A stretch of DNA of 64,000 nt from Methylocaldum marinum (GTDB lineage: Bacteria > Pseudomonadota > Gammaproteobacteria > Methylococcales > Methylococcaceae). Position numbers and translations under genes: made by a program. Shown here one piece after another: positions 44,370-54,035 of this stretch. The stretch is from NCBI RefSeq assembly GCF_003584645.1, contig NZ_AP017928.1, positions 3,572,395-3,636,394 of the forward strand. Reading direction: 5' to 3'. The notes beneath the pieces were generated by a model. The model searched no databases, had not been told where the DNA came from, and was given only the letters and a program-made list of their open reading frames with translations. Each line of letters starts with the position of its first letter. Within the stretch, counting starts at the first letter, position 1.

Positions 44370-45425
44370 TCACATCGAGTAGTTCTTCAAACTTTTTGCA
44401 TTCTGCGCGACCTCCTTGCGCTCCGTGTCTGACAACGGAATCAGACCCTTATCCGAAAGATAGCCTTCTTGCCCCATGGCCTTTTCGCTCGTGAACTCCG
44501 AAAGATAGGCCTCGATTCCCGGAATCACACCAACATGGGCCTTTTTAACATAAAAGAATATTGGCCGGGAGATTGGATATTCCTGGGCGGAAATCGTGTC
44601 GTAATCCGCAGCAACCCCATCAATAGGAATGGCGGAAATTTTGTCGCCATTTTGGTCCAGGAAGCTAAATCCGAAAATTCCCACGGCATTAGGGTTGGCG
44701 GTAAGTTTTTGAACGATCAAGTTGTCGTTTTCTCCCGCCTCGATATAAGCACCGTCCTCTCTGACTGTGTGGCAAATTCCTTTGAACTGCCCTTTGTCTT
44801 TTTCCTTCCAAGCCTTGATCCAACTAAAAGCTTGGCAGCCGCCTTCCATTCCCAATTCGGAAAACGCGTCTCGCGTACCGGAAGTGGGCGGAGGCCCCAA
44901 CACTTCGATCTTGGTATTCGGTAAAGCCGGATTGATCTGGCTCCAGGTCGTGTACGGATTATCAACCAGCTTGTCGCATTCCTGGCAGGACGGATCCGGC
45001 ACCTTCTTGGCGAGCGCCAGGAAGATTTCGCGCCGCGTCAATTCCATCTGTGGCGCGGACTTGGCGTGGGCCAACACGATCCCGTCATAGCCGATTTTCA
45101 CCTCGGTTATTTCCTTCACGCCAGCCTTTTGGCAAGCGGCGAGCTCAGACTTTTTCATGCGCCGCGATGCATTGGCAATGTCGGGATACTGAACTCCCAC
45201 TCCACTGCAAAAGAGCTTGATGCCGCCACCGGTTCCAGTGGATTCGATTTTCGGCGTCTTGAATTTACCTCCCCTGCCGAACTGCTCCGCCACAACCGTC
45301 GCAAACGGATAAACGGTAGAAGAACCTACAATACTGATGTAATCGCGCGCCACTTCGGCGTAAGCCTGACCACATAGCAGCGCCATCACTATTGCCGCCC
45401 TCGACCCGAAAAATTCGATTTTCAC
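44370..45425 (-). CDS. pstS: Periplasmic phosphate-binding protein PstS
   Basis: A 351-residue substrate-binding protein. The signal peptide likely ends at GQAYA (about residue 23). The mature start reads YISIVGSSTVYPFATVVAEQ, and phosphate-coordinating residues occur in STGTGGGIKLFCSG (about 62-75) and PPPTSGTRDAF (about 177-187). It is the first gene of the pst operon, 79 bp before pstC. I searched the 182-bp upstream gap for a Pho box and found no tandem CTGTCAT-like pair with the right period. Confidence 0.94.
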   Translation of the reverse strand: MKIEFFGSRAAIVMALLCGQAYAEVARDYISIVGSSTVYPFATVVAEQFGRGGKFKTPKIESTGTGGGIKLFCSGVGVQYPDIANASRRMKKSELAACQKAGVKEITEVKIGYDGIVLAHAKSAPQMELTRREIFLALAKKVPDPSCQECDKLVDNPYTTWSQINPALPNTKIEVLGPPPTSGTRDAFSELGMEGGCQAFSWIKAWKEKDKGQFKGICHTVREDGAYIEAGENDNLIVQKLTANPNAVGIFGFSFLDQNGDKISAIPIDGVAADYDTISAQEYPISRPIFFYVKKAHVGVIPGIEAYLSEFTSEKAMGQEGYLSDKGLIPLSDTERKEVAQNAKSLKNYSM

Positions 45426-45607
45426 TATTTCCCCCCGTCGTCAATCATGTACATGTCACAAGCCGATTCCGGAAACGGGCTCGCCCGGACGTATTTTTAG
45501 CAAAGAATTGTTACCGTTATATTTCAGTCGCAACAGAGACGAACGCCGCCTCAAGTTCGGGCAGCATCAGCAGACACTGGCGTCGGAACCACATGCGGGC
45601 CGAAAAG

Positions 45608-46570
45608 TTACAGATTGGAAACCACCAACTGCTGCGCCAATCTGACCCGCTCCTCTATGGAAATCGGAATTTCAGACATGCTCTCGATTTGCCGCAAACG
45701 AGGCAGAATGCCGGTTTTGTTGGCCAACTGGATACTCAGGCCCGGCCGAGCGTTGATTTCCAGCACCAATGGACCAAAATCTTTGTCCAGAACAATATCG
45801 ACACCAATAAATCCCAATCTCACCAAGTCGTGGCAGCGAGCCGTTAACGCGAGAATTTCGCTCCAATATGGAATTTCCAAGCCCGCTAGCGTGCCGCCCG
45901 TATCCGGATGTTGATCGACGGGCGTGTCACGCCAGACGCCGCAAAACGTTCGCCCACTGGCCAAATCGATCCCAACCCCAATGGCACCCTGATGCAGATT
46001 CGCTTTGCCGTCCGATAGCCGCGTCGGAAGCCGCATCATCGCCAAAACCGGTACCCCTCGAAATACGATCGTGCGAATGTCCGGCACTCCTTGATAGCTT
46101 ATCGGTTCAAACAGCGGCTCGAACTTGACCCGATATTCGATCAGCGCCGAATCGGGTAAACCGCCCAAACTGTACATTCCGCTCAAAATATTGGAAATGT
46201 GATGTCCGACTTCATCGTCGCTGGCCAGGGTGCCGTTAGCTTTTCGATGTCGGCCGTTCTGGCGGCCGATGATGATTAGGATTCCCTCTCCGCCGCTGCC
46301 GTGTGCCGGCTTTATGACGAAATCCTCGTGGGGCTTGATAATTTCTCGCAACTTCTTAATTTGATGCTCGATCTCGACGATTCCATACAACTTAGGAACG
46401 GCAATGCCCGCACTCAGGGCAAGCGCCTTGGTTTTGGATTTGTCATCGACCCAGGGAAAATTTCGGCGTGGATTGTATGGGAGAATGAAATCGGCATTAC
46501 GTTCGTTCATTCCCATGATTCCCAGGCGACGTAAGCGCGTCCAGGGAAACCGAAATTTCCAAAATCCCAT
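45608..46570 (-). CDS. RimK-type ATP-grasp ligase (alpha-L-glutamate ligase-like)
   Basis: A 320-residue ATP-grasp enzyme. The N-terminus LGIMGMNERNADFILPYN is typical of the alpha-L-glutamate ligase-like group. ATP-binding features are DDKSKTKALALSAGI (about residue 42), HEDFVIKPAHGSGGEGILII (about 81-100), and the Mg-binding end FGPLVLEINARPGLSIQLAN (about 275-294). The family forms amide bonds between a carboxylate and an amine, often adding glutamate. It is the third gene of a minus-strand trio after a retropepsin-like protease and an inactive transglutaminase-7TM protein, with only 4 bp to the latter. Confidence 0.87.
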   Translation of the reverse strand: MGFWKFRFPWTRLRRLGIMGMNERNADFILPYNPRRNFPWVDDKSKTKALALSAGIAVPKLYGIVEIEHQIKKLREIIKPHEDFVIKPAHGSGGEGILIIIGRQNGRHRKANGTLASDDEVGHHISNILSGMYSLGGLPDSALIEYRVKFEPLFEPISYQGVPDIRTIVFRGVPVLAMMRLPTRLSDGKANLHQGAIGVGIDLASGRTFCGVWRDTPVDQHPDTGGTLAGLEIPYWSEILALTARCHDLVRLGFIGVDIVLDKDFGPLVLEINARPGLSIQLANKTGILPRLRQIESMSEIPISIEERVRLAQQLVVSNL

Positions 46571-46574
46571 AACC

Positions 46575-48104
46575 TTAATTTTTCAGTGCCGCTCTGAAAC
46601 GCCAGAGCTCGATCAGGCGATAACCGGTATAACGCCCGAGTAACAAGGTCATAGCCAGTGTCACCAAGAGAATCTCGGGAAACACAAAGACGAGATGGCC
46701 GAGGACTTTACTGCTAATAATGAGATAAGCAAGCGAAGCGACCAACAAGCTTCCCAGACATTGCTTCAAGGCTTCTGCGGGACCGGACTCCTCCCAGACC
46801 AAAGACATCCGTTCTATGGTCATGGCCAGAATCACCATTGGGAATAGAGCAATCGAAAGACCACGATCGATACCCAGTTTGTGGCTAAATAAACTGACCG
46901 TCGCCATCAGCAAAATGACGATGATCAACACCGAGGCCAAGCGTGGCACAAGAAGAAGCTTCAGATATTCCAGATAGAAGCGAATGAGAAGCCCCGACGC
47001 CACGAGCACGGTAAAAAGCATCAGGCCCCACAACAGCTCTGTCTCTCGAAATGCCAATGCAATCAGGACTGGCATGAAAGTGCCGAAGGTCTTGATTCCG
47101 ATCACGTTGCGTAGAAAGACGATAAAAAAGGCGCCTACCGGCACCAAGAGCAAGACACGGTAAACGTTCTGGGTTTGTACAGGAAGGCTGAACAGGGAGA
47201 ACTCCATGATACGCGATCCCATTTGGCGCGCCCGCTGTTCGGCCACCAGCGTCATGTCCTGCGAATGTCTCCTTACCGAATATTCAACTTTTGCGTGCTT
47301 ACCACCGCTCACGTCGAGAATCGGGGAATCTCCCAAATGCCAAACGATGGCTTCCTTGGGAAACCCGTTTTCCGCAGTTTCCGGACCGAACGGCAACCAA
47401 ACGCCACGATCGAAAACCTCCAGCCAAGGTGTCAAGGTACCGTGACTGATACCGTCTTTAAGTATCAGAACATGCGCCATTCTCGCCGGAATATCCGCAG
47501 CGGCAAGCAAGTTTACGATACGGCGAACCCAATCTTCGGGGGACTGAATATCTTGCCGAAGCAGAACCACGTTGGGATCAGGAGTTGGCGCATTAAGACG
47601 CAACAACAGTTCGCGGGAGAAACTCGCAGCATCGGCCGATTTGCTGCGCACCTCATCCAGCAAGGCCCATGCGGCCGAACGCATTAACTCGGGAAACTCG
47701 GGCACCCGCACGCCGGGTACGGTGAAACTTGCGGTAGGCTCCGCAGCCATAGGATCGCGGGCCAGATTAAGACGGTAATAAAGTACCTGGTAACCCTTCA
47801 CCCGTCGCACCGCCCACTCCGCAAAGCGCAGGATCCCGTCATCTGCGGTCGTGAGACCATAGTTGCTGGATACGAAATTTTCGTCGACGACCGTGTAACC
47901 GATCGGTGTGCGAGGAATCGAAAAGCGTACCTTTACCGGCGCATCTTTCTTCGCCTTAAACTCGATCCGCGCCTCCACGGTCCAAACCTCCGCCTTTTCC
48001 GTGGGCAGCAAGGGCAAGCCGAGCCGGGTTACCTTATACCAACACAACGAAACACCAATGGTTACCAAGACCAACGCCAGTATCTTAACGTGCAGGTTCC
48101 GCAA
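46575..48104 (-). CDS. Inactive transglutaminase fused to seven transmembrane helices
   Basis: A 509-residue membrane protein. An N-terminal helix (ILALVLVTIGVSLCWY) is followed by a periplasmic region with a transglutaminase-like fold (about residues 150-290; DWVRRIVNLLAAADIPARMAHVLIL) in which no Cys-His-Asp triad is evident. Seven transmembrane helices then occupy roughly 320-500 (VLLLVPVGAFFIVFLRNVIG, LLVASLAYLIISSKVLG). This architecture is a known family that travels with RimK-type ligases and retropepsin-like proteases. It probably serves as scaffold or binding partner rather than enzyme. Confidence 0.85.
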   Translation of the reverse strand: MRNLHVKILALVLVTIGVSLCWYKVTRLGLPLLPTEKAEVWTVEARIEFKAKKDAPVKVRFSIPRTPIGYTVVDENFVSSNYGLTTADDGILRFAEWAVRRVKGYQVLYYRLNLARDPMAAEPTASFTVPGVRVPEFPELMRSAAWALLDEVRSKSADAASFSRELLLRLNAPTPDPNVVLLRQDIQSPEDWVRRIVNLLAAADIPARMAHVLILKDGISHGTLTPWLEVFDRGVWLPFGPETAENGFPKEAIVWHLGDSPILDVSGGKHAKVEYSVRRHSQDMTLVAEQRARQMGSRIMEFSLFSLPVQTQNVYRVLLLVPVGAFFIVFLRNVIGIKTFGTFMPVLIALAFRETELLWGLMLFTVLVASGLLIRFYLEYLKLLLVPRLASVLIIVILLMATVSLFSHKLGIDRGLSIALFPMVILAMTIERMSLVWEESGPAEALKQCLGSLLVASLAYLIISSKVLGHLVFVFPEILLVTLAMTLLLGRYTGYRLIELWRFRAALKN

Positions 48105-48156
48105 GAATTAATCCAACGCTGAGGGTAACAGTCGAACGATACGGCTATTTGCTTTT

Positions 48157-48687
48157 CTATTGCACGGATTTTTTCGACCGGCAAGGATCGCTATCCGCTT
48201 TATACAGAAAGGTGTCCCCGGAGTCGACCAAAGCCACGTCCTTGAGAAAGCTTCTTCCTAAAAGAACCGGATAATTGAAATTGCTACGATCGATCAGTGT
48301 AAACTCGGTCTCATAATCTCGTCCGTTTTTGCACAGCACCATCGTCACGACATCGCGCCGGGTCGCGCGTGCCCTGCGCTCCTTGATATAAACCGTTCGA
48401 ACCCGAGGACGTTCCACGACCACGGTTTTATCATCATCTCCTGCTCCGATCAGCGTGAAACGCACCCACTCCTGGCCGTCCTTCGTGAAGTGCTCGATGT
48501 CCTCGGCATGCAAGGACGATGTTTTAGCACCGGTGTCCAGCTTGGCCGTAACTCGGATGCTCCAAGGCTTGAGAAACACGGATTCCAGCCACCCCATGAC
48601 GGTTTTCTCCCGCATTTCGCCTTTCGCCTCGGCGCCGAAAATCACACCAAAAAGTGCCAACAAAAAGATCAAGATGCCGAATCGCAT
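48157..48687 (-). CDS. Retropepsin-like aspartyl protease (RimK-associated)
   Basis: A 176-residue exported protein: signal peptide LIFLLALFGVIFGAEA, then a single retropepsin-type domain with the catalytic VTAKLDTGAKTSSLHAE (DTGA, about residue 51). The C-terminal part YPVLLGRSFLKDVALVDSG matches the second family motif (about 142-160). Such proteins are often annotated as ATP-dependent zinc proteases, but the DTGA motif indicates an aspartyl protease that would dimerise. I chose ATG 48687 because the signal peptide begins there. It is the first gene of the trio. Confidence 0.83.
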   Translation of the reverse strand: MRFGILIFLLALFGVIFGAEAKGEMREKTVMGWLESVFLKPWSIRVTAKLDTGAKTSSLHAEDIEHFTKDGQEWVRFTLIGAGDDDKTVVVERPRVRTVYIKERRARATRRDVVTMVLCKNGRDYETEFTLIDRSNFNYPVLLGRSFLKDVALVDSGDTFLYKADSDPCRSKKSVQ

Positions 48688-48844
48688 GACGAAACGGAAA
48701 AGTTGCTGCACCCAACTATGCCGAGCCGGATACACGAGCGGCGAAACGCGCTCGTGCTCGCGACAAAGGTGGTATCGATAATCAGCCAACAACGCAAAAC
48801 AGGCCCAACCACTTATGCTCGTCACCTTCGCCACGCAGGAAGCC

Positions 48845-48871
48845 ACTTGCCGAAGCGAATCTCCGGCAAGT
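48845..48871. repeat. Short inverted repeat
   Basis: ACTTGCCG at 48845-48852 and CGGCAAGT at 48864-48871 form an 8-bp perfect stem. Its A-rich side is upstream on the minus strand, so it is not an intrinsic terminator for cytochrome c4. It lies between that gene's terminator and the protease gene. Confidence 0.5.
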
Positions 48872-48898
48872 AAAAAACAAAACGGCTTACGAACCGTT
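48871..48898 (-). terminator. Intrinsic terminator of the cytochrome c4 gene
   Basis: Read on the minus strand, AACGG-TTCGTAAG-CCGTT is followed directly by TTGTTTTTT. The stem is five base pairs, weak in GC, but the T-tract is good. It lies 24 bases beyond the stop codon of the cytochrome gene. Confidence 0.65.
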
Positions 48899-48921
48899 CA
48901 GATCCTGCGTCCTAGTCGAAC

Positions 48922-49536
48922 CTAGTCTTCAACGACCGTCAATCCCTTCTTCTGGCTTGCATAATAAGCCGAAATATTCTTGATATCCTCATCCGACAAC
49001 CCCTCTGCAATGCCGTTCATGATCGGATTTTTGCGGGCTCCGGACTTGTAATCCTGTAAGGCTTTGATGAGATAGCTTTCATGTTGTCCGGCAAGTCGCG
49101 GAAAATTCGGGTCAGTAGTGTTGCCGTCCTCCCCATGGCATCCCCCACAGCTTTCCGCTTTTCCCTGCCCCACCGCGGCATTTCCGCTAACCGGCAAATT
49201 GACGTTTATGGAGCGGAATCTGGACACGTACGCCGCTATATCCTCTATGTCCCGATCGCTCATGGTGGCTGCATTTCCGATCATGCTTCCGTGCTTACGC
49301 TGTCCTGAACGGTAGGCCTTAAGGGCCGAGACGACGTAATCGGCGTGCTGCCCCCCAATGCTCGGTACATGATAAGTGGGATAGACGTTCGTGTACCCAG
49401 CCACCCCGTGACACCCCTCACAGGTATAAAACTTCGTTCTCCCCGCTTCGGGATCTCCGGCCGCGTTGACGCCAGGAACCATCAACGCGCCAACCAAACC
49501 TGCAGCAACCAGGCCCGACAAAGTATTTCTTTTCAT
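48922..49536 (-). CDS. Di-haem cytochrome c4
   Basis: A 204-residue periplasmic cytochrome with a signal peptide (cleavage probable after GVNA) and two haem-binding sites, CEGCH (about residue 39) and CGGCH (about 130), in two homologous domains. Distal methionines appear in GSMIGNAATMSD and NPIMNGIAEGLSD. Cytochromes c4 pass electrons to terminal oxidases such as cbb3 and are common in gammaproteobacteria. It has its own terminator and is separated from rpoC by 225 bp. Confidence 0.93.
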   Translation of the reverse strand: MKRNTLSGLVAAGLVGALMVPGVNAAGDPEAGRTKFYTCEGCHGVAGYTNVYPTYHVPSIGGQHADYVVSALKAYRSGQRKHGSMIGNAATMSDRDIEDIAAYVSRFRSINVNLPVSGNAAVGQGKAESCGGCHGEDGNTTDPNFPRLAGQHESYLIKALQDYKSGARKNPIMNGIAEGLSDEDIKNISAYYASQKKGLTVVED

Positions 49537-49617
49537 TCAGTGTGCTCCAAGAATCTACGGACTTACCAAACTAGCGAAACCGGTACCCGCGATGGATTTC
49601 TCCCCCGCATAGACAGC

Positions 49618-49638
49618 AAAAACCCGGATTGAACCGGG
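49618..49638 (-). terminator. Intrinsic terminator downstream of rpoBC
   Basis: On the minus strand, CCCGG-TTCAAT-CCGGG is followed by a run of five T. It lies about 125 bases after the rpoC stop and just upstream of cytochrome c4, and probably ends the rpoBC transcript. Confidence 0.65.
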
Positions 49639-49720
49639 CAGCATGATCAGGACCGAAAAAACCCCAAAATTAAACGGATTATATTACCAATTAATCGCTG
49701 TTTGACAATCGTCCTGTCCT

Positions 49721-49752
49721 ACCGGCGACCGATTCGGTAATCGGCCGCCGGT
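49721..49752 (-). terminator. Strong hairpin just after rpoC
   Basis: ACCGGCG/CGCCGGT with an inner CCGAT/ATCGG dyad forms a stem of about twelve pairs ten bases after the rpoC stop. No T-tract follows, so it may be a pause or mRNA-protecting structure acting ahead of the terminator at 49618-49638. Confidence 0.5.
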
Positions 49753-49761
49753 CCGGGTTCC

Positions 49762-52700
49762 TTACATGCTTAGCGCTTGCTTCAAGGCCTCTTCGACATC
49801 ACCCGCATCTATCGTCGCAGCGGCTTCGACTTCCTCGCCCTCAGCCAGTTTCGCCCTACGCTTGCGATCCAAATGATAGGCAAGTCCCGTACCCGCAGGA
49901 ATCAATCGACCAACGATGACGTTTTCCTTCAACCCGAGCAACTTGTCGCTCAGACCGCGAATGGCGGCTTCGGTCAGGACACGCGTCGTCTCCTGGAAAG
50001 ACGCCGCGGAAATAAACGACTCGGTGGACAGCGACGCTTTGGTGATTCCCAAAAGCACCGGCTCGTAACATGCCGGAATTTTGCCTTCGGCCTCGACCTT
50101 GTCGTTTTCCTCCAGCACTCTTGCCCGGTCGGCTTGCTCACCCTTGAGAAAGCTCGTGTCTCCGGGATCGGTGATTTCTACCTTCCGCAACATCTGGCGA
50201 ATGATGACCTCGATATGCTTATCGTTGATCTTCACGCCCTGAAGCCGGTAGACGTCCTGAATTTCCTTCACCAGATAAGAGGCCAATTCGGCGACCCCAC
50301 GAAGCCGCAGAATGTCGTGCGGTGTCAGATCGCCTTCGGCAATCGTTTCGCCCTGTTCCACGTGTTCGCCCTCGAACACCGTAATATGACGCCATTTCGG
50401 AATGAGGACTTCATGCTGATGTCCGTGAGTATCAGTGATGATGATACGGCGCTTGCCCTTGGTCTCCTTGCCGAAGCTGACGGTGCCTGTCGCCTCCGCC
50501 AAAATCGCGGGATCCTTGGTCTTACGAGCTTCGAAAAGGTCGGCAACCCGCGGGAGACCACCGGTGATGTCACGAGTCTTACTCGACTCCTGAGGAATTC
50601 TGGCCAACACGTCACCGACTTGTACTAAATCACCATCGTGAATACCGATGATGGCGCCGGCCGGCAGGAAGTATTGAGCCGCGATTTCCGTCGAGGGAAT
50701 CCGAATGTCGTTCCCCTGCTCGTCGACGAGCTTGACCATCGGCCGCAAGTCCTTTCCTGCACCACCCCTCTGCTTGGGATCGATGACCACCATGGAGCTC
50801 AATCCGGTAACTTCGTCAGATTGCTCGCGCACGGTGACCCCGTCAATGAAATCGACCAGTTTGGCATAACCCTTCACTTCGGTAACGACCGGATGGGTAT
50901 GGGGATCCCAATTCACGACGACCTGACCGGCTCTGACCGGGCTGCCCTCATGAACCGTCAGAACAGCGCCGTAAGGTATCTTGTAGCGCTCACGCTCACG
51001 TCCATGCTCATCGATTACGCTGACTTCACCCGAACGCGAAACCGCAACCAGGTTGTTGTCCTTGTTGGCGACAGTCTTAAGATTGGTAAGCTTGATTGTA
51101 CCCGCGGATTTGACTTCCACATTACTGATGGCGGCCGAACGAGATGCCGCACCGCCGATGTGGAAGGTACGCATGGTCAGCTGAGTACCCGGTTCACCAA
51201 TAGACTGAGCTGCTATTACGCCGATCGCCTCGCCGATATTGACCTTGTGGCCGCGGCCCAGGTCACGCCCATAACAGGTTGCGCAGACACCGTAACGTGT
51301 TCGGCAGCTGATGACCGACCGGACCCGAACGTTATCGACGCTGTGGGCTTCCAATAGATTTACGGCGTGCTCATCCAAGATCGAACTAGCCGTCAAGATC
51401 AGTTCCCCCGTGGAGGGATTCCTGACATCTTCCGCCAATGCGCGCCCGAGAACGCGCTCAGCCAGGGGCTCGACCACATCACCGCCCTCGATCAAGGGCG
51501 CCATGAGCAGGCCGTCGTTGGTACCGCAATCGTCTTCGGTAATGACCAAGTCCTGTGCCACGTCCACAAGCCGTCGCGTGAGATAACCCGAGTTAGCGGT
51601 TTTCAGCGCGGTGTCGGCAAGACCCTTTCGAGCACCGTGAGTCGAGATGAAGTACTGAAGAACGTCCAATCCTTCCCGGAAATTCGCGGTGATCGGGGTT
51701 TCGATGATCGAGCCGTCCGGTTTCGCCATGAGGCCGCGCATGCCGGACAACTGCCGAATCTGAGCCGCAGAACCTCGCGCACCGGAATCGGCCATCATGA
51801 AAATCGAGTTGAAGGACTTTTGCTCTGCAATCTGTCCATCCGGCATCTCAACCTTTTCGGTGCCCAGTCCTTCCATCATCACCTTGGCGACTTGGTCGTT
51901 CGCATGAGACCAGATGTCCACCACTTTGTTGTAGCGTTCGCCATCGGTCACCAAGCCTGATGCATATTGATTCTGAATTTCCTTAACTTCCTGCCCGGCG
52001 GCGCGAATGATCTCTTCTTTTCGTGTCGGGATGGCCATATCATCGACCCCGAACGACATGCCGGCACGCGTCGCATGGGAAAAGCCCAAATACATCAGCT
52101 GATCGGCGAATACCACCGTGGCTTTGATTCCCAGCGTCCGGTAACAGTAGTTGATCAGCTTGGAAATGGCTTTCTTGGTCATATCCTGGTTGATCATTTC
52201 GAACGGGATACCTTCGGGGACGATGTTCCAGATCAATGCCCGTCCCACAATGGTTTCGACACGCTTGAAAACCTTCGTTTTTTCGCCGTGCTCCCCCAGA
52301 GTGGTTTCGTTGATTCGAACATGCACCCGCGCCTGGAGATCCACCGCCTTGGTTTGAAATGCGCGCTGAACTTCGGCCACGTCCGTGAAATACATGCCGG
52401 TGCCTTTGGCATCGATTCTCTCGCGACTCATGTAATAAAGACCCAACACCACGTCCTGAGTGGGATTAATGATGGGTTCGCCATTGGCTGGCGACAAAAT
52501 ATTGTTAGTCGCCATCATCAGAGTGCGGGCTTCCAGCTGCGCCTCCAGCGACAGCGGGACGTGAACCGCCATTTGATCACCGTCGAAGTCGGCATTGAAA
52601 GCCGTACAGACCAAGGGATGCAACTGGATCGCCTTGCCTTCGATCAGAATCGGCTCGAACGCCTGGATGCCGAGTCTGTGCAGGGTCGGCGCACGGTTCA

Positions 52701-53967
52701 GCAAGACCGGATGCTCCCGGATAACCTCGTCGAGAATATCCCAAACTTCCGCGCTTTCCTTCTCCACCATTTTCTTAGCAGCCTTGATCGTCGTCGCAAG
52801 GCCGCGGAGCTGAAGTTTGCTGAAAATGAACGGCTTGAACAATTCCAGGGCCATTTTCTTCGGCAAGCCGCACTGATGCAGCTTCAAAGTCGGACCGACG
52901 ACGATCACCGAACGGCCGGAATAATCCACGCGCTTCCCAAGCAGGTTCTGGCGAAACCGTCCCTGCTTGCCTTTGATCATGTCTGCCAGCGACTTTAGCG
53001 GCCGCTTGTTCGAGCCGGTGATGGCGCGCCCGCGTCGGCCGTTGTCGAGCAAGGCGTCGACAGCTTCCTGCAACATCCGCTTTTCATTGCGCACGATGAT
53101 ATCCGGCGCATTGAGATCCAGCAGACGCTTCAGGCGATTGTTGCGGTTGATCACGCGGCGATACAGGTCGTTCAGGTCCGAGGTGGCAAAACGGCCGCCA
53201 TCCAGCGGAACCAGAGGACGCAACTCCGGCGGCAATACGGGCAATACCGTCAGAATCATCCACTCGGGACGATTGTTGGACGAAATCAAGGATTCGATCG
53301 CCTTCAGGCGTTTCGTATGCTTCTTGATCTTGGTTTCTGAATTGGTCGAATCGATCTCTTCGCGCAGCGTGGCCACTTCCGCGTTGAGATCCATGGTCTT
53401 CAGCATCTCGTAGATTGCTTCGGCACCCATTTTTGCGACGAATTCATCGCCATGCTGTTGCACCGCCTGCTGATATTCCTCTTCGGTCAACAGCTGGCCT
53501 CGGTTGAGTGGGGACATGCCATGATCGATGACGACATAGGATTCAAAATAGAGAACCCGTTCGATTTCTCGCAATGTCATATCGAGCAGCAACGCGATCC
53601 GAGAAGGCAGCGATTTAAGAAACCAGATATGTGCGACGGGGCTGGCAAGTTCGATATGGCCCATGCGCTCCCGGCGCACTTTGGACAGTGTCACCTCTAC
53701 GCCGCACTTTTCGCAGATGACCCCACGGTGCTTCAGTCGCTTGTATTTGCCGCAAAGACATTCGTAGTCGCTGACCGGACCGAAAATCTTGGCGCAGAAC
53801 AAACCATCCCGCTCCGGTTTGAAGGTCCGGTAGTTGATCGTTTCGGGCTTCTTCACTTCTCCGTAAGACCAGGACCGAATCATATCGGGCGACGCAAGAC
53901 TGATGCGAATGCTGTCGAATTCTTCCGCTTGGTTTTGACGCTTTAAGAAGTTAATGAGATCTTTCAC
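49762..53967 (-). CDS. rpoC: RNA polymerase beta' subunit
   Basis: A 1401-residue catalytic subunit. The zinc ribbon [20 protein letters not shown] is at about residue 70, the absolutely conserved [12 protein letters not shown] (three Mg-binding Asp) at about 458, and a second zinc site [17 protein letters not shown] at about 890. The length matches gammaproteobacterial RpoC. It follows rpoB after 68 bp. Confidence 0.99.
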   Translation of the reverse strand: MKDLINFLKRQNQAEEFDSIRISLASPDMIRSWSYGEVKKPETINYRTFKPERDGLFCAKIFGPVSDYECLCGKYKRLKHRGVICEKCGVEVTLSKVRRERMGHIELASPVAHIWFLKSLPSRIALLLDMTLREIERVLYFESYVVIDHGMSPLNRGQLLTEEEYQQAVQQHGDEFVAKMGAEAIYEMLKTMDLNAEVATLREEIDSTNSETKIKKHTKRLKAIESLISSNNRPEWMILTVLPVLPPELRPLVPLDGGRFATSDLNDLYRRVINRNNRLKRLLDLNAPDIIVRNEKRMLQEAVDALLDNGRRGRAITGSNKRPLKSLADMIKGKQGRFRQNLLGKRVDYSGRSVIVVGPTLKLHQCGLPKKMALELFKPFIFSKLQLRGLATTIKAAKKMVEKESAEVWDILDEVIREHPVLLNRAPTLHRLGIQAFEPILIEGKAIQLHPLVCTAFNADFDGDQMAVHVPLSLEAQLEARTLMMATNNILSPANGEPIINPTQDVVLGLYYMSRERIDAKGTGMYFTDVAEVQRAFQTKAVDLQARVHVRINETTLGEHGEKTKVFKRVETIVGRALIWNIVPEGIPFEMINQDMTKKAISKLINYCYRTLGIKATVVFADQLMYLGFSHATRAGMSFGVDDMAIPTRKEEIIRAAGQEVKEIQNQYASGLVTDGERYNKVVDIWSHANDQVAKVMMEGLGTEKVEMPDGQIAEQKSFNSIFMMADSGARGSAAQIRQLSGMRGLMAKPDGSIIETPITANFREGLDVLQYFISTHGARKGLADTALKTANSGYLTRRLVDVAQDLVITEDDCGTNDGLLMAPLIEGGDVVEPLAERVLGRALAEDVRNPSTGELILTASSILDEHAVNLLEAHSVDNVRVRSVISCRTRYGVCATCYGRDLGRGHKVNIGEAIGVIAAQSIGEPGTQLTMRTFHIGGAASRSAAISNVEVKSAGTIKLTNLKTVANKDNNLVAVSRSGEVSVIDEHGRERERYKIPYGAVLTVHEGSPVRAGQVVVNWDPHTHPVVTEVKGYAKLVDFIDGVTVREQSDEVTGLSSMVVIDPKQRGGAGKDLRPMVKLVDEQGNDIRIPSTEIAAQYFLPAGAIIGIHDGDLVQVGDVLARIPQESSKTRDITGGLPRVADLFEARKTKDPAILAEATGTVSFGKETKGKRRIIITDTHGHQHEVLIPKWRHITVFEGEHVEQGETIAEGDLTPHDILRLRGVAELASYLVKEIQDVYRLQGVKINDKHIEVIIRQMLRKVEITDPGDTSFLKGEQADRARVLEENDKVEAEGKIPACYEPVLLGITKASLSTESFISAASFQETTRVLTEAAIRGLSDKLLGLKENVIVGRLIPAGTGLAYHLDRKRRAKLAEGEEVEAAATIDAGDVEEALKQALSM

Positions 53968-54035
53968 AGACGTTCTCCTGAATTCGGTTCTGCCGACCCG
54001 GACCTAGAGGCGATCCGGATCATGCGTCTAGCGTA

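Noticed and set aside
45426..45607. Pho box upstream of pstS
   Set aside because: Two GTCA-containing half-sites are visible near 45440-45460, but their distance is 15 rather than 11 bases and the flanks do not match.
48845..48871. Intrinsic terminator from the ACTTGCCG dyad
   Set aside because: On the minus strand the T-run precedes rather than follows the stem; the terminator at 48871-48898 explains the region better.
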